Shown one piece after another: positions 33,500-41,701 of a stretch of DNA of 46,530 nucleotides (within the stretch, counting starts at the first letter, position 1; each line of letters begins with the position of its first letter). The stretch is from positions 1 to 46,530 of the forward strand of contig JADWMM010000005.1 of assembly GCA_015978205.1 (NCBI GenBank), given 5' to 3'. Position numbers and translations under genes: made by a program. Source of the DNA: Alkaliphilus sp. NP8. Lineage in GTDB: Bacteria; Bacillota; Clostridia; Peptostreptococcales; Natronincolaceae. The notes beneath the pieces are model-generated. The model worked only from the letters and a program-made list of their open reading frames with translations, was not told where the DNA came from and did not search any database.

Positions 33500-33660
33500 T
33501 TGGTTTATGCTGAGCAAGTTTTCTTTTTATTCCTCCGTTAGCATTCCAAATGCTTGTGTTCTGCATTCCGAAGTCATTTTCTTTTGACGCCCTTCTTCAA
33601 GAATCAATTTCACCATTTTATTCTTGAATTCTGGTGTGTAAGTTTTTTAATTCCTGCCAT
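33500..33660 (-). pseudogene. IS3-family orfA (helix-turn-helix) scrap
   Basis: From ATG 33660 the minus strand reads MAGIKK; one base out of frame it continues as KTYTPEFKNKMVKLILEEGR then QKKMTSE, the start of the HTH_Tnp_1 protein OrfA of IS3/IS150 elements. The rest is scrambled. It forms the edge of the mobile debris beside the MATE operon. Confidence 0.7.
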
Positions 33661-33807
33661 TGTAATGGCCTCACTTTCTTATGAATTATTTTATCATAAA
33701 TATCAGCGTTGCTGTTACAACTTTATTATAGCACCTCAATAGCCAAATAAGAATGGATGTACTTAAGTTCAAGTGAATTGACTCTCTAAACTAATAATAA
33801 CAAACTG

Positions 33808-35139
33808 TTATAAATAACCATATTTTTTGCGGTTTAGAATAACAAATACCACAGTAAGCAATATGGACAAAAATTCTGCGACAACAATGGCTCCCCAAAT
33901 ACCATCAACTTTCCAAAGTATAGGTAAAACCAAGATGGCACCTACTTCAAAAACCATGGTTCTGGCAATTGACAAAAATCCAGATATCAGTCCATTATTC
34001 AGTGCTGTGAAGAATGAAGAGGCAAAAATATTAAACCCAGTAAAAATATATGAAAGAGAATATATAGTCAAGCCACGTATGGTTAATTGCAGTAACTCAC
34101 TATCGTATCCAACAAATATTTTTGAGAGTGGCTTTGCAAATTGGACCCCCACAATTACCATAGCAATTGACGAAATGAAAATAAGTATCAAACTTTTTTT
34201 GAATAGATTTTTCATTTCTTTTTTATTTTGAGAACCGTAATTATAACTAAATAGTGGGGCACATCCAAAACTATATCCTAAAAATATAGCTATAAAAATG
34301 AAACTAATATACATAATAACACCATACGCTGCAACACCACTTTCAGCAGCAATTTTCATTAGCTGGATGTTATATAGCATACTTACAAGTGATCTTGAAA
34401 TAGTAGATAACATTTCCGAAGCACCGTTTGTGCATCCCTTCATCAATGCTTTAAAATCTAATGAGAATTTAGTAAAGCGAAGTCTACTGCTATTTCTTCT
34501 AAAAAAATAGACAATAGGAATGATTGCTGCTATAGTTTGTGTAAGAGCTGTTGCAAGTGCAGCTCCCCAAATTCCCATTTTAAAAAAGTACATTAGTATA
34601 AAATCTAGAAGAATATTAAATACACCTGCAATTACTGTTATTATTAAGCCTAATTGTGGTTTTTCGGCAGTAATCATAAAATTTTGAAAACAACTTTGCA
34701 ATATAAAACAGGTACAAGAAACCATCATAACACGACCATATAAAATACAGTCGCTTATAATTAAATCACTAGCTCCAATGTATATTGCAATTTGTGGCAT
34801 AAAATAATAGAAAATTGATGAAAAAAATATTCCCAACACAGTTGCAGAAATGATGAAACAGGAAAAAAGCTCATTTGCTTTTTCGTTATTATTTTCTCCC
34901 ATTTTAGTCCCGACTAAAGCACTGCCACCGGTACCTATCATAAATCCGATTGTAGACACAATCATAGCTACAGGCATCATGAGATTGACAGCTGCAAAAG
35001 CATTTTTACCAACGATATTTGACACAAAAAGTCCGTCTACAATACTATATAGTGAGTTTACAACCATCATAATAACAGATGGCATTACAAATTTTAATAA
35101 TTTTTTATATGTAAAGTGATCTGATAATGAAATATTCAT
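33808..35139 (-). CDS. MATE family efflux transporter
   Basis: 443 residues with twelve predicted helices. N-terminal region VMMVVNSLYSIVDGLFVSNI then GKNAFAAVNLMMPVAMIV, and GTGGSALVGTKMGENNNEKA, resemble the DinF/MepA branch of multidrug MATE pumps. Its ATG lies 1 nt after the MarR stop, so expression is coupled to the regulator. The substrate is probably a toxic compound sensed by that MarR. It is distinct in sequence from the MATE gene at 828-2147. Confidence 0.92.
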   Translation of the reverse strand: MNISLSDHFTYKKLLKFVMPSVIMMVVNSLYSIVDGLFVSNIVGKNAFAAVNLMMPVAMIVSTIGFMIGTGGSALVGTKMGENNNEKANELFSCFIISATVLGIFFSSIFYYFMPQIAIYIGASDLIISDCILYGRVMMVSCTCFILQSCFQNFMITAEKPQLGLIITVIAGVFNILLDFILMYFFKMGIWGAALATALTQTIAAIIPIVYFFRRNSSRLRFTKFSLDFKALMKGCTNGASEMLSTISRSLVSMLYNIQLMKIAAESGVAAYGVIMYISFIFIAIFLGYSFGCAPLFSYNYGSQNKKEMKNLFKKSLILIFISSIAMVIVGVQFAKPLSKIFVGYDSELLQLTIRGLTIYSLSYIFTGFNIFASSFFTALNNGLISGFLSIARTMVFEVGAILVLPILWKVDGIWGAIVVAEFLSILLTVVFVILNRKKYGYL

Positions 35140-35140
35140 T

Positions 35141-35596
35141 TTATTTCTTTCCCTTTACTAAATTTAATTCTTCTTTTTTGCTATCAATAATTTTACGAAA
35201 GAAAGACAAATACATTTTTTGCTCTTCTAAGGTTAGCCTAGTAAAAGCATTTTTTTCAGCTTTCAATAACTGAGGAATACAGGTCTTGCAAAAGTTTAGT
35301 CCTTTTTCAGTAAGCAAAATGGATTTCTTATTTTTACAATTTTGCATTGGAACTTGCTTAATGTATTCTTGTTTGATAAATTTTTTAACAATGGAATTTA
35401 CTGTTTGCTTAGGCAGGTGAAAATCTTCACATATATCTTGTTGTGATACTTTACCGGTTGCTGAATATAATTTTTCTAAAACCAAAAGTGCAAGTGCTGT
35501 TAATCCATATTGTTTTGCATAGTCAACATATATTTGTTCGTCTTCCTTAATAAAAGTTAAAACTGTTTTTACAGATAACTCATAGTTCTCATTCAT
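35141..35596 (-). CDS. MarR-family repressor of the MATE operon
   Basis: 151 residues from the ATG at 35596 (AAAGGAGA 8 nt upstream); an upstream extension to 35728 would run through the promoter and is rejected. MarR winged helix at about 45-110: KVSQQDICEDFHLPKQTVNS and SILLTEKGLNF. The N-terminal helices and C-terminal SFFRKIIDSKKEE dimer helix are present. It is first in a two-gene operon with the exporter, and its promoter holds a 22-bp palindrome with a repeated half-site, a textbook autoregulated efflux unit. Confidence 0.93.
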   Translation of the reverse strand: MNENYELSVKTVLTFIKEDEQIYVDYAKQYGLTALALLVLEKLYSATGKVSQQDICEDFHLPKQTVNSIVKKFIKQEYIKQVPMQNCKNKKSILLTEKGLNFCKTCIPQLLKAEKNAFTRLTLEEQKMYLSFFRKIIDSKKEELNLVKGKK

Positions 35597-35614
35597 ACTA
35601 TTATCTCCTTTCAG

Positions 35615-35636
35615 CAAAGTACGAAATCGTACTTTG
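35615..35636. promoter_or_regulatory. MarR operator, 22-bp perfect palindrome
   Basis: CAAAGTACGA-AA-TCGTACTTTG with 10-bp arms lies directly downstream of the -10 box. A second copy of the half-site (TTTCGTACTTTG, 35653-35664) lies between -35 and -10 of the same promoter. Confidence 0.8.
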
Positions 35637-35638
35637 TC

Positions 35639-35667
35639 ATCATATATCCGATTTCGTACTTTGTCAA
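35639..35667 (-). promoter_or_regulatory. Promoter of the marR-MATE operon
   Basis: On the minus strand TTGACA (35667-35662), 17-bp spacer, TATGAT (35644-35639). Confidence 0.85.
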
Positions 35668-35771
35668 GTAATTCTGTGCTAGTAAATAAAGTATTCTGTA
35701 TTATTTTTTTTGAGTAAATGTAACACATCCATGGTAATCCTAAAAACTTAACCTCGATTTATAATTTATAC

Positions 35772-35821
35772 TTGACAAAAAAAGAATAATTACAAAATTA
35801 AACTACCGACTGATAGGTAGT
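35772..35821 (+). promoter_or_regulatory. Old TetR promoter/operator region
   Basis: TTGACA at 35772-35777 with a poor AT-rich -10, then the dyad ACTACC...GGTAGT (35802-35821) of TetR-operator type directly ahead of a broken tetR gene. Confidence 0.5.
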
Positions 35822-35827
35822 AAGAAG

Positions 35828-36230
35828 ATGGGGAAGATATTAGTCTAAATACGATCGAATTAGAAAAGTTACATTAAAACTATTTGCAGAAAAAGATTAT
35901 GATGCAACAAGTATTAGTAACTTAGCTACTGCAGTAGGAATAAAAAAAGCTTCGATTTATTCACATATCAACAGTAAAAAAGAGCTGTATCTTTCATTGC
36001 TGGAACAGGTTCTTAAATGGGATAGGACTTATTTAAAGGAAGTAATAAAAAATAAAATGCTGAATATAAAAAATAAATTTTATCTTCTTTACAAACATTA
36101 TTGTTTGATATATCAAGAAGAACCTTATCGTATACGAATGAAGTTTTTGAATCGTTTAATTATATTCACATCTGACTTTTTAATAGACAAACAGCGTATT
36201 GTGGTTTTGATGAAAAATAAGACTGATTGA
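35828..36230 (+). pseudogene. TetR-family regulator, broken at the start and truncated
   Basis: A TetR helix-turn-helix is clear (ATSISNLATAVGIKKASIYS then HINSKKELYLSLL), continuing to VVLMKNKTD at 36230. In this frame a TAG at 35841-35843 cuts off any start codon, while the ATG at 35828 is in another frame (MGKILV-stop), so a frameshift removed the N-terminus. The total of about 130 residues is also some 60 short of the family. Its operator remains upstream. It is divergent from the marR operon. Confidence 0.8.
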
Positions 36231-36446
36231 CCAGAGTATGTAGTGGTTTTGGAGTAAAACTCAGGTCAAAACTCGACAAAAAAACACCGTTTATTGACCC
36301 TTGAAAATAGAGTGTTTGACAGATGACATTGGATAAATAGAGATATTTGAAGGGTAAATAGTTAATTTTGGTTGATAATATGGTAGGTGAATTATATATT
36401 ATAGGTGAAGATTTTCAGATTTTTCTGAAGTGAAGCAAGCTATAGT
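36231..36446. other. Short gene-free stretch
   Basis: No gene recognised; probably the lost end of the tetR target locus. Confidence 0.4.
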
Positions 36447-36458
36447 ATGGAGGTAATT

Positions 36459-36870
36459 ATGGAGAAATCAATAATATTTTATAGAGATAAATTAGGATTT
36501 AAAACTGATGAAAAAGACAATAATCCTGAAGTAATATTTTTTGATACACATGGTACAAAGTTTGAATTATTCCCATTAGAGTTATTAGCAGAAGATATTG
36601 CTAAAGATAATCCCCCTAAAACAACAACTGGTTTTTCAGGGATTACATTAGCATATAATGTAGAACGGAAAGAAGATGTAAATAAAATTATTGAATTGGC
36701 AAGAAATGCAGGGGCTAAAATAGTTAAAGAGCCCCAAGATGTCTTTTGGGGTGGATATCATGCTTATTTTGCAGATTTTGATGGTTACTATTGGGAAGTT
36801 GCTTGGGGGTCCAAACTTTAAATATGATGATAATGGTATGTTAATCTTTGATGCACAAGGTTTATATTAA
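36459..36870 (+). pseudogene. VOC/glyoxalase-family protein with a recent frameshift
   Basis: The frame gives MEKSIIFYRDKLGFKTDE, a VOC-fold repeat with KFELFPLELLAEDIA, GFSGITLAYNVERKEDV and YHAYFADFDGYYWEVAWG. A run of five G at 36805-36809 then throws it into SKL-stop. With four G it would read WGPNFKYDDNGMLIFDAQGL and end at 36870, which is the family's usual ending. The first beta strand (about 12 residues, expected 'INLVTLGVKDM') is also missing. GGAGG lies 5 nt before the ATG at 36459. Members act as dioxygenases, glyoxalases or resistance proteins. Confidence 0.8.
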
Positions 36871-36981
36871 GTGTAATATTGGTAGTATTAAATGTGGTAA
36901 AGAAATACAATTTAAAACGGTGTTTAGTCTATTTATGATTAGAGATGTGAAAAAGTTTTTTAAAATGAGGAGGTAAAGCAA

Positions 36982-37380
36982 ATTGAGAAGAGTATTATTG
37001 TTGCAACAATCTTTATTGTATTAATATTAGGTAGATATTATATTTATAATAATATGTTTCCAGTTGTTGAACCAATACAATATCCTACAATTGAAGATAT
37101 AATTTCAATAGATGTTATAACTGATGATAATAAAGAAAACAAAATACTTGGTACCGATTTTGCGAGGCTAGTTACATACATTAGTAATTCAAAACCAACT
37201 AGAATTATGAGTACGAATGAATCTCCGACGAGTACGTCCTATTACAAAATTGAAATTTCTACTGAATGAAAAACATACAATTATTATATTTATGAAGATG
37301 ATAAAAAAGTGTACATCGAACATCCTTATGAAAGAATATATACTATAGATAGTCAAGTTGTTAACATTATATCTAGATGA
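36982..37380 (+). pseudogene. DUF5301-like secreted/membrane-anchored protein with nonsense codon
   Basis: The frame reads EKSIIVATIFIVLILGRYYI (N-terminal anchor), PIQYPTIEDIISIDVITDD, ISNSKPTRIMSTNESPTSTS and YYKIEISTE, then TGA at 37267-37269. It continues after that with YYIYEDDKKVYIEHPYERIY to TGA 37378-37380. The SNSKPTR block and the YxYxE-x-KVYIEQPY ending recall DUF5301. The start codon is also gone (ATT where ATG is expected, AGGAGG upstream). Function of the family is unknown. Confidence 0.65.
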
Positions 37381-37511
37381 TTTTAGATACATGGGAATTA
37401 TATTTAAAATTATTTATTCATGGTAAATTCTTGGAAGGAATAGAACAACTGGGCGTAGAATGTATCCAATCACTTCTCCCCATGGTTGAGTTCCTGGACA
37501 TTCCTGGGATG

Positions 37512-37550
37512 AGCCCTACCCCTATTTATTTCATAAATAGGGGTAGGGCT
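37512..37550. repeat. 18-bp-arm perfect hairpin
   Basis: AGCCCTACCCCTATTTAT (37512-37529) and its exact complement (37533-37550) enclose a 3-nt loop. It is much more GC-rich than its surroundings and has no U-run on the plus strand. It may be a terminator of a lost gene or a member of a dispersed repeat. Confidence 0.7.
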
Positions 37551-37605
37551 TCAATGCTTATGGTTCCAAATTTTCAACTGCAATATTATTGATGTTAGTA
37601 AAGTA

Positions 37606-38294
37606 TTGGAGAAATATGGATACATTTATTTAGATTTTAAAGCGAATGTGGATAAGAAAAGATATAAAGACTTAGTAATGGAGGACTATAAGGAACAAGT
37701 TATATTTGATGATTTTAAAGAAGAAGAATTCATGCAAAATAAACTTATATTTCTTGATAATGAAATAAACAAATATAAAAAAGATAAGGGTTCATCGTTA
37801 AATAGGTTTAGACTTGGTGAATTAGCTTTACATCGTATAGAAATTCTAGAGACAAAGAAAAAGATTGGCCAGGACTTGTACTCAATTATAGTTTGGAATT
37901 AAAGGACTTATATAAACAAATTGGAAAACATAAATTGTATGAAGAAGAATTATGGGCATTAGTATTAAACCATAAAGCAGGGGATATGGAACTATATAAA
38001 GAATTAAAATCAATTTATACAGATAAAGAATGGATGAAAGAAAGAGAAATAGTGTTTAGTAAGCTATCTCGCTATAGAGGAATTGATAAATATGAAAATA
38101 CAATAAAGGCTATGGCAACAAATACTTCTGGTAGGGCACACTATAGAGAGATAGTATCTATCTTAAGAAGAATGAAGAAGTATCCAAAGGGTAAAGAAAA
38201 GATATTAGAATATATATACAATGTATTGACACTATATATAATGGCTAATTATGAACAAAAACGATATGTTGTTATGAAATTTACTCATGAATAA
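37606..38294 (+). pseudogene. C-terminal part of a SWIM-zinc-finger-associated protein, frameshifted
   Basis: Two overlapping frames form one protein. The first (from 37606) gives KKDKGSSLNRFRLGELALHR then IEILETKKK. An A-run at 37858-37862 shifts to the second, where WPGLVLNYSLELKDLYKQIG leads to ELWALVLNHKAGDMELYKEL and NTSGRAHYREIVSILRRMKK. The latter resembles the helical C-terminal region of large SWIM zinc finger proteins of Clostridia. The SWIM domain (CxCx-CxH) itself is absent. The assignment is from memory of the 'RxHYREIVxLLRRMK' block; moderate certainty. Confidence 0.55.
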
Positions 38295-38456
38295 AAACAT
38301 ATCGTTTTCTCTGATATTAGAAATGGAATAAGAACGAAGAAAGTTTTAGATAGGGTACAGGTGACTATTGCACTGATTTCACAACTTAAAAAGTTTTGAA
38401 AACAATAAAAGAATTCTTTAATAATCAACAAGTAAAAAATTGATTTATTATATAGC

Positions 38457-39344
38457 CTATTTATTTATATTACCCTTGATATTTAAAAAGGATTCTTTAT
38501 ATACTAATAATATAATTATGCTAAAGAATAATATACACGATACTATAACGAAGTATAAATCTCTAATAATATGATGGGTAGTACCGCTACCACCAAATAT
38601 TGATATATGCCCTAAAACATAGGATAGTGTAAATATTATTATAATTTTTACTATTTTCTTTATTTTATCTGTATTTTTAAATATAAAATATAAAAATGTT
38701 GCTATAATGAATATAGAAGTCATAGCAAAAAGATAATAGTTCATAGCAAGCCTCGGAAGAGTAATCTGTCCTTTGTAATCGGCTTTCCCATATAGTAGTT
38801 TATCTAGCTCATCAACCTGGCTTATATAGTTAACTGTTGTGGATTTTTCATCATCAATATTTATAACAGTATTCTTGGGTTCACCACTATCAAAAAAATT
38901 ACTTACATTTGTTTTCCAAGCCATTATATCATGATTTGATTCATAAGATACTATACTATAATTAGATACTTTCGGTTTAAACTCAATAAATAGCTTCTCA
39001 TTTTCTACTTTAGTTGATTCAATAGCCTCCATATATGATAGTGGTATTGGTTTTGTAGCTATATTGAGTGCAATAACTAATGATAAGCATATAATAAGAG
39101 CAGATAAAAGACCTATATAAATATTTTTATTTTTAAGTTTTCTGCTTATGCTTTTTAAAGGAACAGTTTCTGACTTGTTTATAGCTTTATAACTTATTTT
39201 TGATGCCTTTAATTCCATATATTCCTCATTACATTTTGGACAAGTTTCGATATGATCATTTATAAGTTTTACTGTATCTTCACTAGCTAAATCTTCCACA
39301 ACTACTGGCAATATATCTTGAATAATATTACAACTTAACTTCAT
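38457..39344 (-). CDS. Zinc-finger anti-sigma factor, membrane-anchored
   Basis: 295 residues. N-terminal zf-HC2 domain (C5 and H31...C35-C38 in NDHIETCPKC), a first transmembrane helix at about 97-116 (IGLLSALIICLSLVIAL), an outside domain to about 205, and three further hydrophobic helices near the C-terminus, including FVIVSCILFFSIIILLV. It binds and holds the neighbouring ECF sigma factor at the membrane until a signal arrives. Its start overlaps the sigma gene stop by 4 nt (ATGA). The multi-helix C-terminus is more elaborate than in most zf-HC2 anti-sigma factors. Confidence 0.88.
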   Translation of the reverse strand: MKLSCNIIQDILPVVVEDLASEDTVKLINDHIETCPKCNEEYMELKASKISYKAINKSETVPLKSISRKLKNKNIYIGLLSALIICLSLVIALNIATKPIPLSYMEAIESTKVENEKLFIEFKPKVSNYSIVSYESNHDIMAWKTNVSNFFDSGEPKNTVINIDDEKSTTVNYISQVDELDKLLYGKADYKGQITLPRLAMNYYLFAMTSIFIIATFLYFIFKNTDKIKKIVKIIIIFTLSYVLGHISIFGGSGTTHHIIRDLYFVIVSCILFFSIIILLVYKESFLNIKGNINK

Positions 39345-39844
39345 AAATTTCCCTCCAATTCTTTTTGTATTTTCTTTCTAGCTCTATGATAAATGACACA
39401 AGCCCAATTATCTGTCTTTCCAAATAACTCTCCTATTTCCTTAAAGCTAAGATCCTCATAAACTCTTAATCTAAATATTTCACCATAGGGTTCCTGAAGT
39501 GAAGAATTTATAATATTATTTATTCTAGTAAATTCATCCTTAGAAATAATATCTTTTTCAAGTATATAAATATACTCTGTATCTATAATATCATCTAAAT
39601 TTTCACTAAAGCTCATCTTCTCATTCTTTCTAAGGTATGAAAAGTATTCATTTTTAGCAATTTGACATAACCATACCCTTAATTTAGTATCCCCTCTGAA
39701 CTTATCAATGGCATTTATTGCTTTTAAAAATGTTTCAGATGTAATATCTTCCGATAACTGTTCATCTCTTGATAAACTCAAGATATAGTAATAAACATGT
39801 TTAAAATACAATTGATATATCTTTTCAAATTCTTCACTTATCAC
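39341..39844 (-). CDS. ECF-type RNA polymerase sigma factor
   Basis: 167 residues. Sigma region 2 at about 8-72 (YYILSLSRDEQLSEDITSET, RVWLCQIAKNEYFSYLRK) and sigma region 4.2 at about 108-160 (YGEIFRLRVYEDLSFKEIGE then NWACVIYHRARKKIQ). The start is a GTG with GGAGGTG upstream. It is cotranscribed and translationally coupled with its anti-sigma factor. A bipartite motif upstream looks like its own promoter. Confidence 0.93.
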   Translation of the reverse strand: MISEEFEKIYQLYFKHVYYYILSLSRDEQLSEDITSETFLKAINAIDKFRGDTKLRVWLCQIAKNEYFSYLRKNEKMSFSENLDDIIDTEYIYILEKDIISKDEFTRINNIINSSLQEPYGEIFRLRVYEDLSFKEIGELFGKTDNWACVIYHRARKKIQKELEGNL

Positions 39845-39865
39845 TTTATCACCTCCTGTATATAT

Positions 39866-39891
39866 GACGTATATAAATATAAAATCTTACA
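39866..39891 (-). promoter_or_regulatory. Candidate ECF-type promoter of the sigma/anti-sigma operon
   Basis: On the minus strand TGTAAG (39891-39886), 16 bp, CGTC (39869-39866). Many ECF promoters have a TGTAAC/TGAAAC -35 and a CGTC -10, so autoregulation is likely. Confidence 0.5.
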
Positions 39892-40010
39892 AAAAATATA
39901 AAAGTATTTTCTAGCAACCTCTATCATCTTCTATATAGTGTAAATGAAAATAGGGTAAATTCAAACAATAGATATATATGAAAAAAATGATATTATATAT
40001 CATATGAAGA

Positions 40011-40049
40011 AAAATATCTCAGCATACAATTGGTATACTGAGATATTTT
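40011..40049. terminator. Terminator of the nitroreductase-truA operon
   Basis: AAAATATCTCAG...CTGAGATATTTT is a 12-bp stem; an additional ATAC/GTAT pair lies inside. A-tract before and T-tract after suit both directions, serving truA and the sigma operon leader side. Confidence 0.75.
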
Positions 40050-40069
40050 ATGTACTTTGTTTTAAATTT

Positions 40070-40807
40070 TTAGTAATACACTTCTTCTAAAAATAAACCT
40101 TGAGCAGGAAGTGTTTTGCCAGCATAAGCTCTTGTCTTCGTTTCAAACACCTTATCAATGCAGAAAATATCTTTTTCTTTAGTGCCAATTTCAACTAAAG
40201 TTCCCATTATTATACGAATCATATTATATAAAAAACCATCACCTATAAAATCGACTTTTACCATATGACCTTCTTTGGTAATATTTATTTGTTCAATAGT
40301 ACGAACTGTTGATTTTTTCATTTTTTTTAATGATGAAAAACCAATAAAGTCATGAGTTCCAACTAATTTTTTTACTGCTTCTTTCATTAATTCAATATCC
40401 AAATTTTCTTCAATATGAACACTATATTTTCTGTTAAAAGCTGAAGGAATACAGTGGTTCCAAATATAATAAGTATATTTTTTTCCAGTAGTATTGTATC
40501 TACTATGAAATCTTTCTGCAGCTTCAGATACTTTTTTTACTACAATATCTTGCGGTAAGTAATTATTAATATATTTATGCATTTCCTGTAAAGTCATATT
40601 AGAATCTGTATGAAAATTAGCTATTTGTCCTTTAGCATGAGTCCCTGCATCGGTACGCCCAGATCCAATAATTTGTATATCTTGCTCTAACATTTTGCTA
40701 ATAACAGTTTCAATTTTTCCTTGAACTGTTTGGTCATTTGTTTTTAATCTTTGCCAGCCTTGGTATCTACTTCCGTCATATTCTATCACTAATTTAATGT
40801 TCCTCAT
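40070..40807 (-). CDS. truA: tRNA pseudouridine(38-40) synthase
   Basis: 245 residues, full length. Catalytic Asp53 in GSGRTDAGTHAKGQ; VIEYDGSRYQGWQR at the start and NMIRIIMGTLVEIG near the end are TruA signatures. It converts uridines 38-40 in the anticodon arm of many tRNAs to pseudouridine. It lies 24 nt after the nitroreductase gene on the same strand. Confidence 0.95.
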   Translation of the reverse strand: MRNIKLVIEYDGSRYQGWQRLKTNDQTVQGKIETVISKMLEQDIQIIGSGRTDAGTHAKGQIANFHTDSNMTLQEMHKYINNYLPQDIVVKKVSEAAERFHSRYNTTGKKYTYYIWNHCIPSAFNRKYSVHIEENLDIELMKEAVKKLVGTHDFIGFSSLKKMKKSTVRTIEQINITKEGHMVKVDFIGDGFLYNMIRIIMGTLVEIGTKEKDIFCIDKVFETKTRAYAGKTLPAQGLFLEEVYY

Positions 40808-40831
40808 AAGATTACTCCTTGTCTATATTAT

Positions 40832-41470
40832 CTATTCAATAATATTCATAATTTCATCTACAGGTTTTCTAGGAGGACTTGTAAGTTCTGATTCCTCTGG
40901 AACACCTAAAGGAGTAATTGCAGCAAGGTAGTAACCTTCTTTATTAAAATCTACAAAGTCACTTAGCTCTTTACTAGCAAAGATTGGACTTGTCATCCAG
41001 CAAGTTCCATAATTCATATTAGCTGCAGCAAGCATAAGATTTTCAGTTGCAGCACCTATGTTTTGTATTCCTGGAGATGGTCTAAGAAGTTCTTCTATTT
41101 CTTCATTAGAAGCTCCTTTAGCTTTTAATAGATCAAGTCCAGTTGTAGGGTATGAGCCAGCAAATATTAATATAGTTACAGGAGCATTTTTAAATATGGT
41201 TGCATACTTTAAAAATTTAAGAAATTTATTTTTTTGATCTTCATCACATAAGCCTTCAACCATTTCGTGAGCTTTTTTCTCAATAATAGATGCCATTTCA
41301 TCAATTTTTTGTTTGTTCTTAACAACAACAAAATGCCAATTTTGCTTATTCTTTCCTGATGGTGCATATGTAGCTGCTTTAATTATTTTTTTTATGTCCT
41401 CATTTGAAACATTTGTATCTTTGAATTTTCTAACACTATGTCTTTTGTAAATAAAGTCAAGATTACCCAT
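40832..41470 (-). CDS. Nitroreductase-family FMN enzyme
   Basis: 212 residues. FMN site RHSVRKFKD (9-17) and the PSGKNKQNWHFVVV loop (about 37-50) are characteristic; the GTCWMTSPIFASKEL region forms the second half of the active site. It uses NAD(P)H to reduce nitro, quinone or flavin substrates as a homodimer. AGGAGG stands 8 nt before the ATG (as CCTCCT on plus). Confidence 0.92.
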   Translation of the reverse strand: MGNLDFIYKRHSVRKFKDTNVSNEDIKKIIKAATYAPSGKNKQNWHFVVVKNKQKIDEMASIIEKKAHEMVEGLCDEDQKNKFLKFLKYATIFKNAPVTILIFAGSYPTTGLDLLKAKGASNEEIEELLRPSPGIQNIGAATENLMLAAANMNYGTCWMTSPIFASKELSDFVDFNKEGYYLAAITPLGVPEESELTSPPRKPVDEIMNIIE

Positions 41471-41701
41471 TTTTTTGCCTCCTATATTTAATAAAAATAA
41501 TCCTTCGTATTAAATAGTATAACAAAAATATATATAAAAAAACATTCTTGAAAAGAAAAAGTTTTCAGGTATTAAATTAAATTGAAAAAAATGAAATATA
41601 TATGAAGTTTTTTACATATTTTTTATCTTTTTTCCAAAAAATATATTGAAAAACATTTTTAATGGTAGTAAACTAATCTTAGTCTAATTTAGAAAGTAGT
41701 G

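Noticed and set aside
33827..35119. Several plus-strand open frames opposite the MATE gene
   Set aside because: They are antisense shadows of the clear minus-strand transporter frame.
35597..35728. N-terminal extension of the MarR protein to 35728
   Set aside because: It covers the promoter and operator; the ATG at 35596 has a good ribosome site.
37377..37592. 71-codon open frame on the plus strand
   Set aside because: It runs through a perfect 18-bp hairpin, has no ribosome site and no protein-like pattern.
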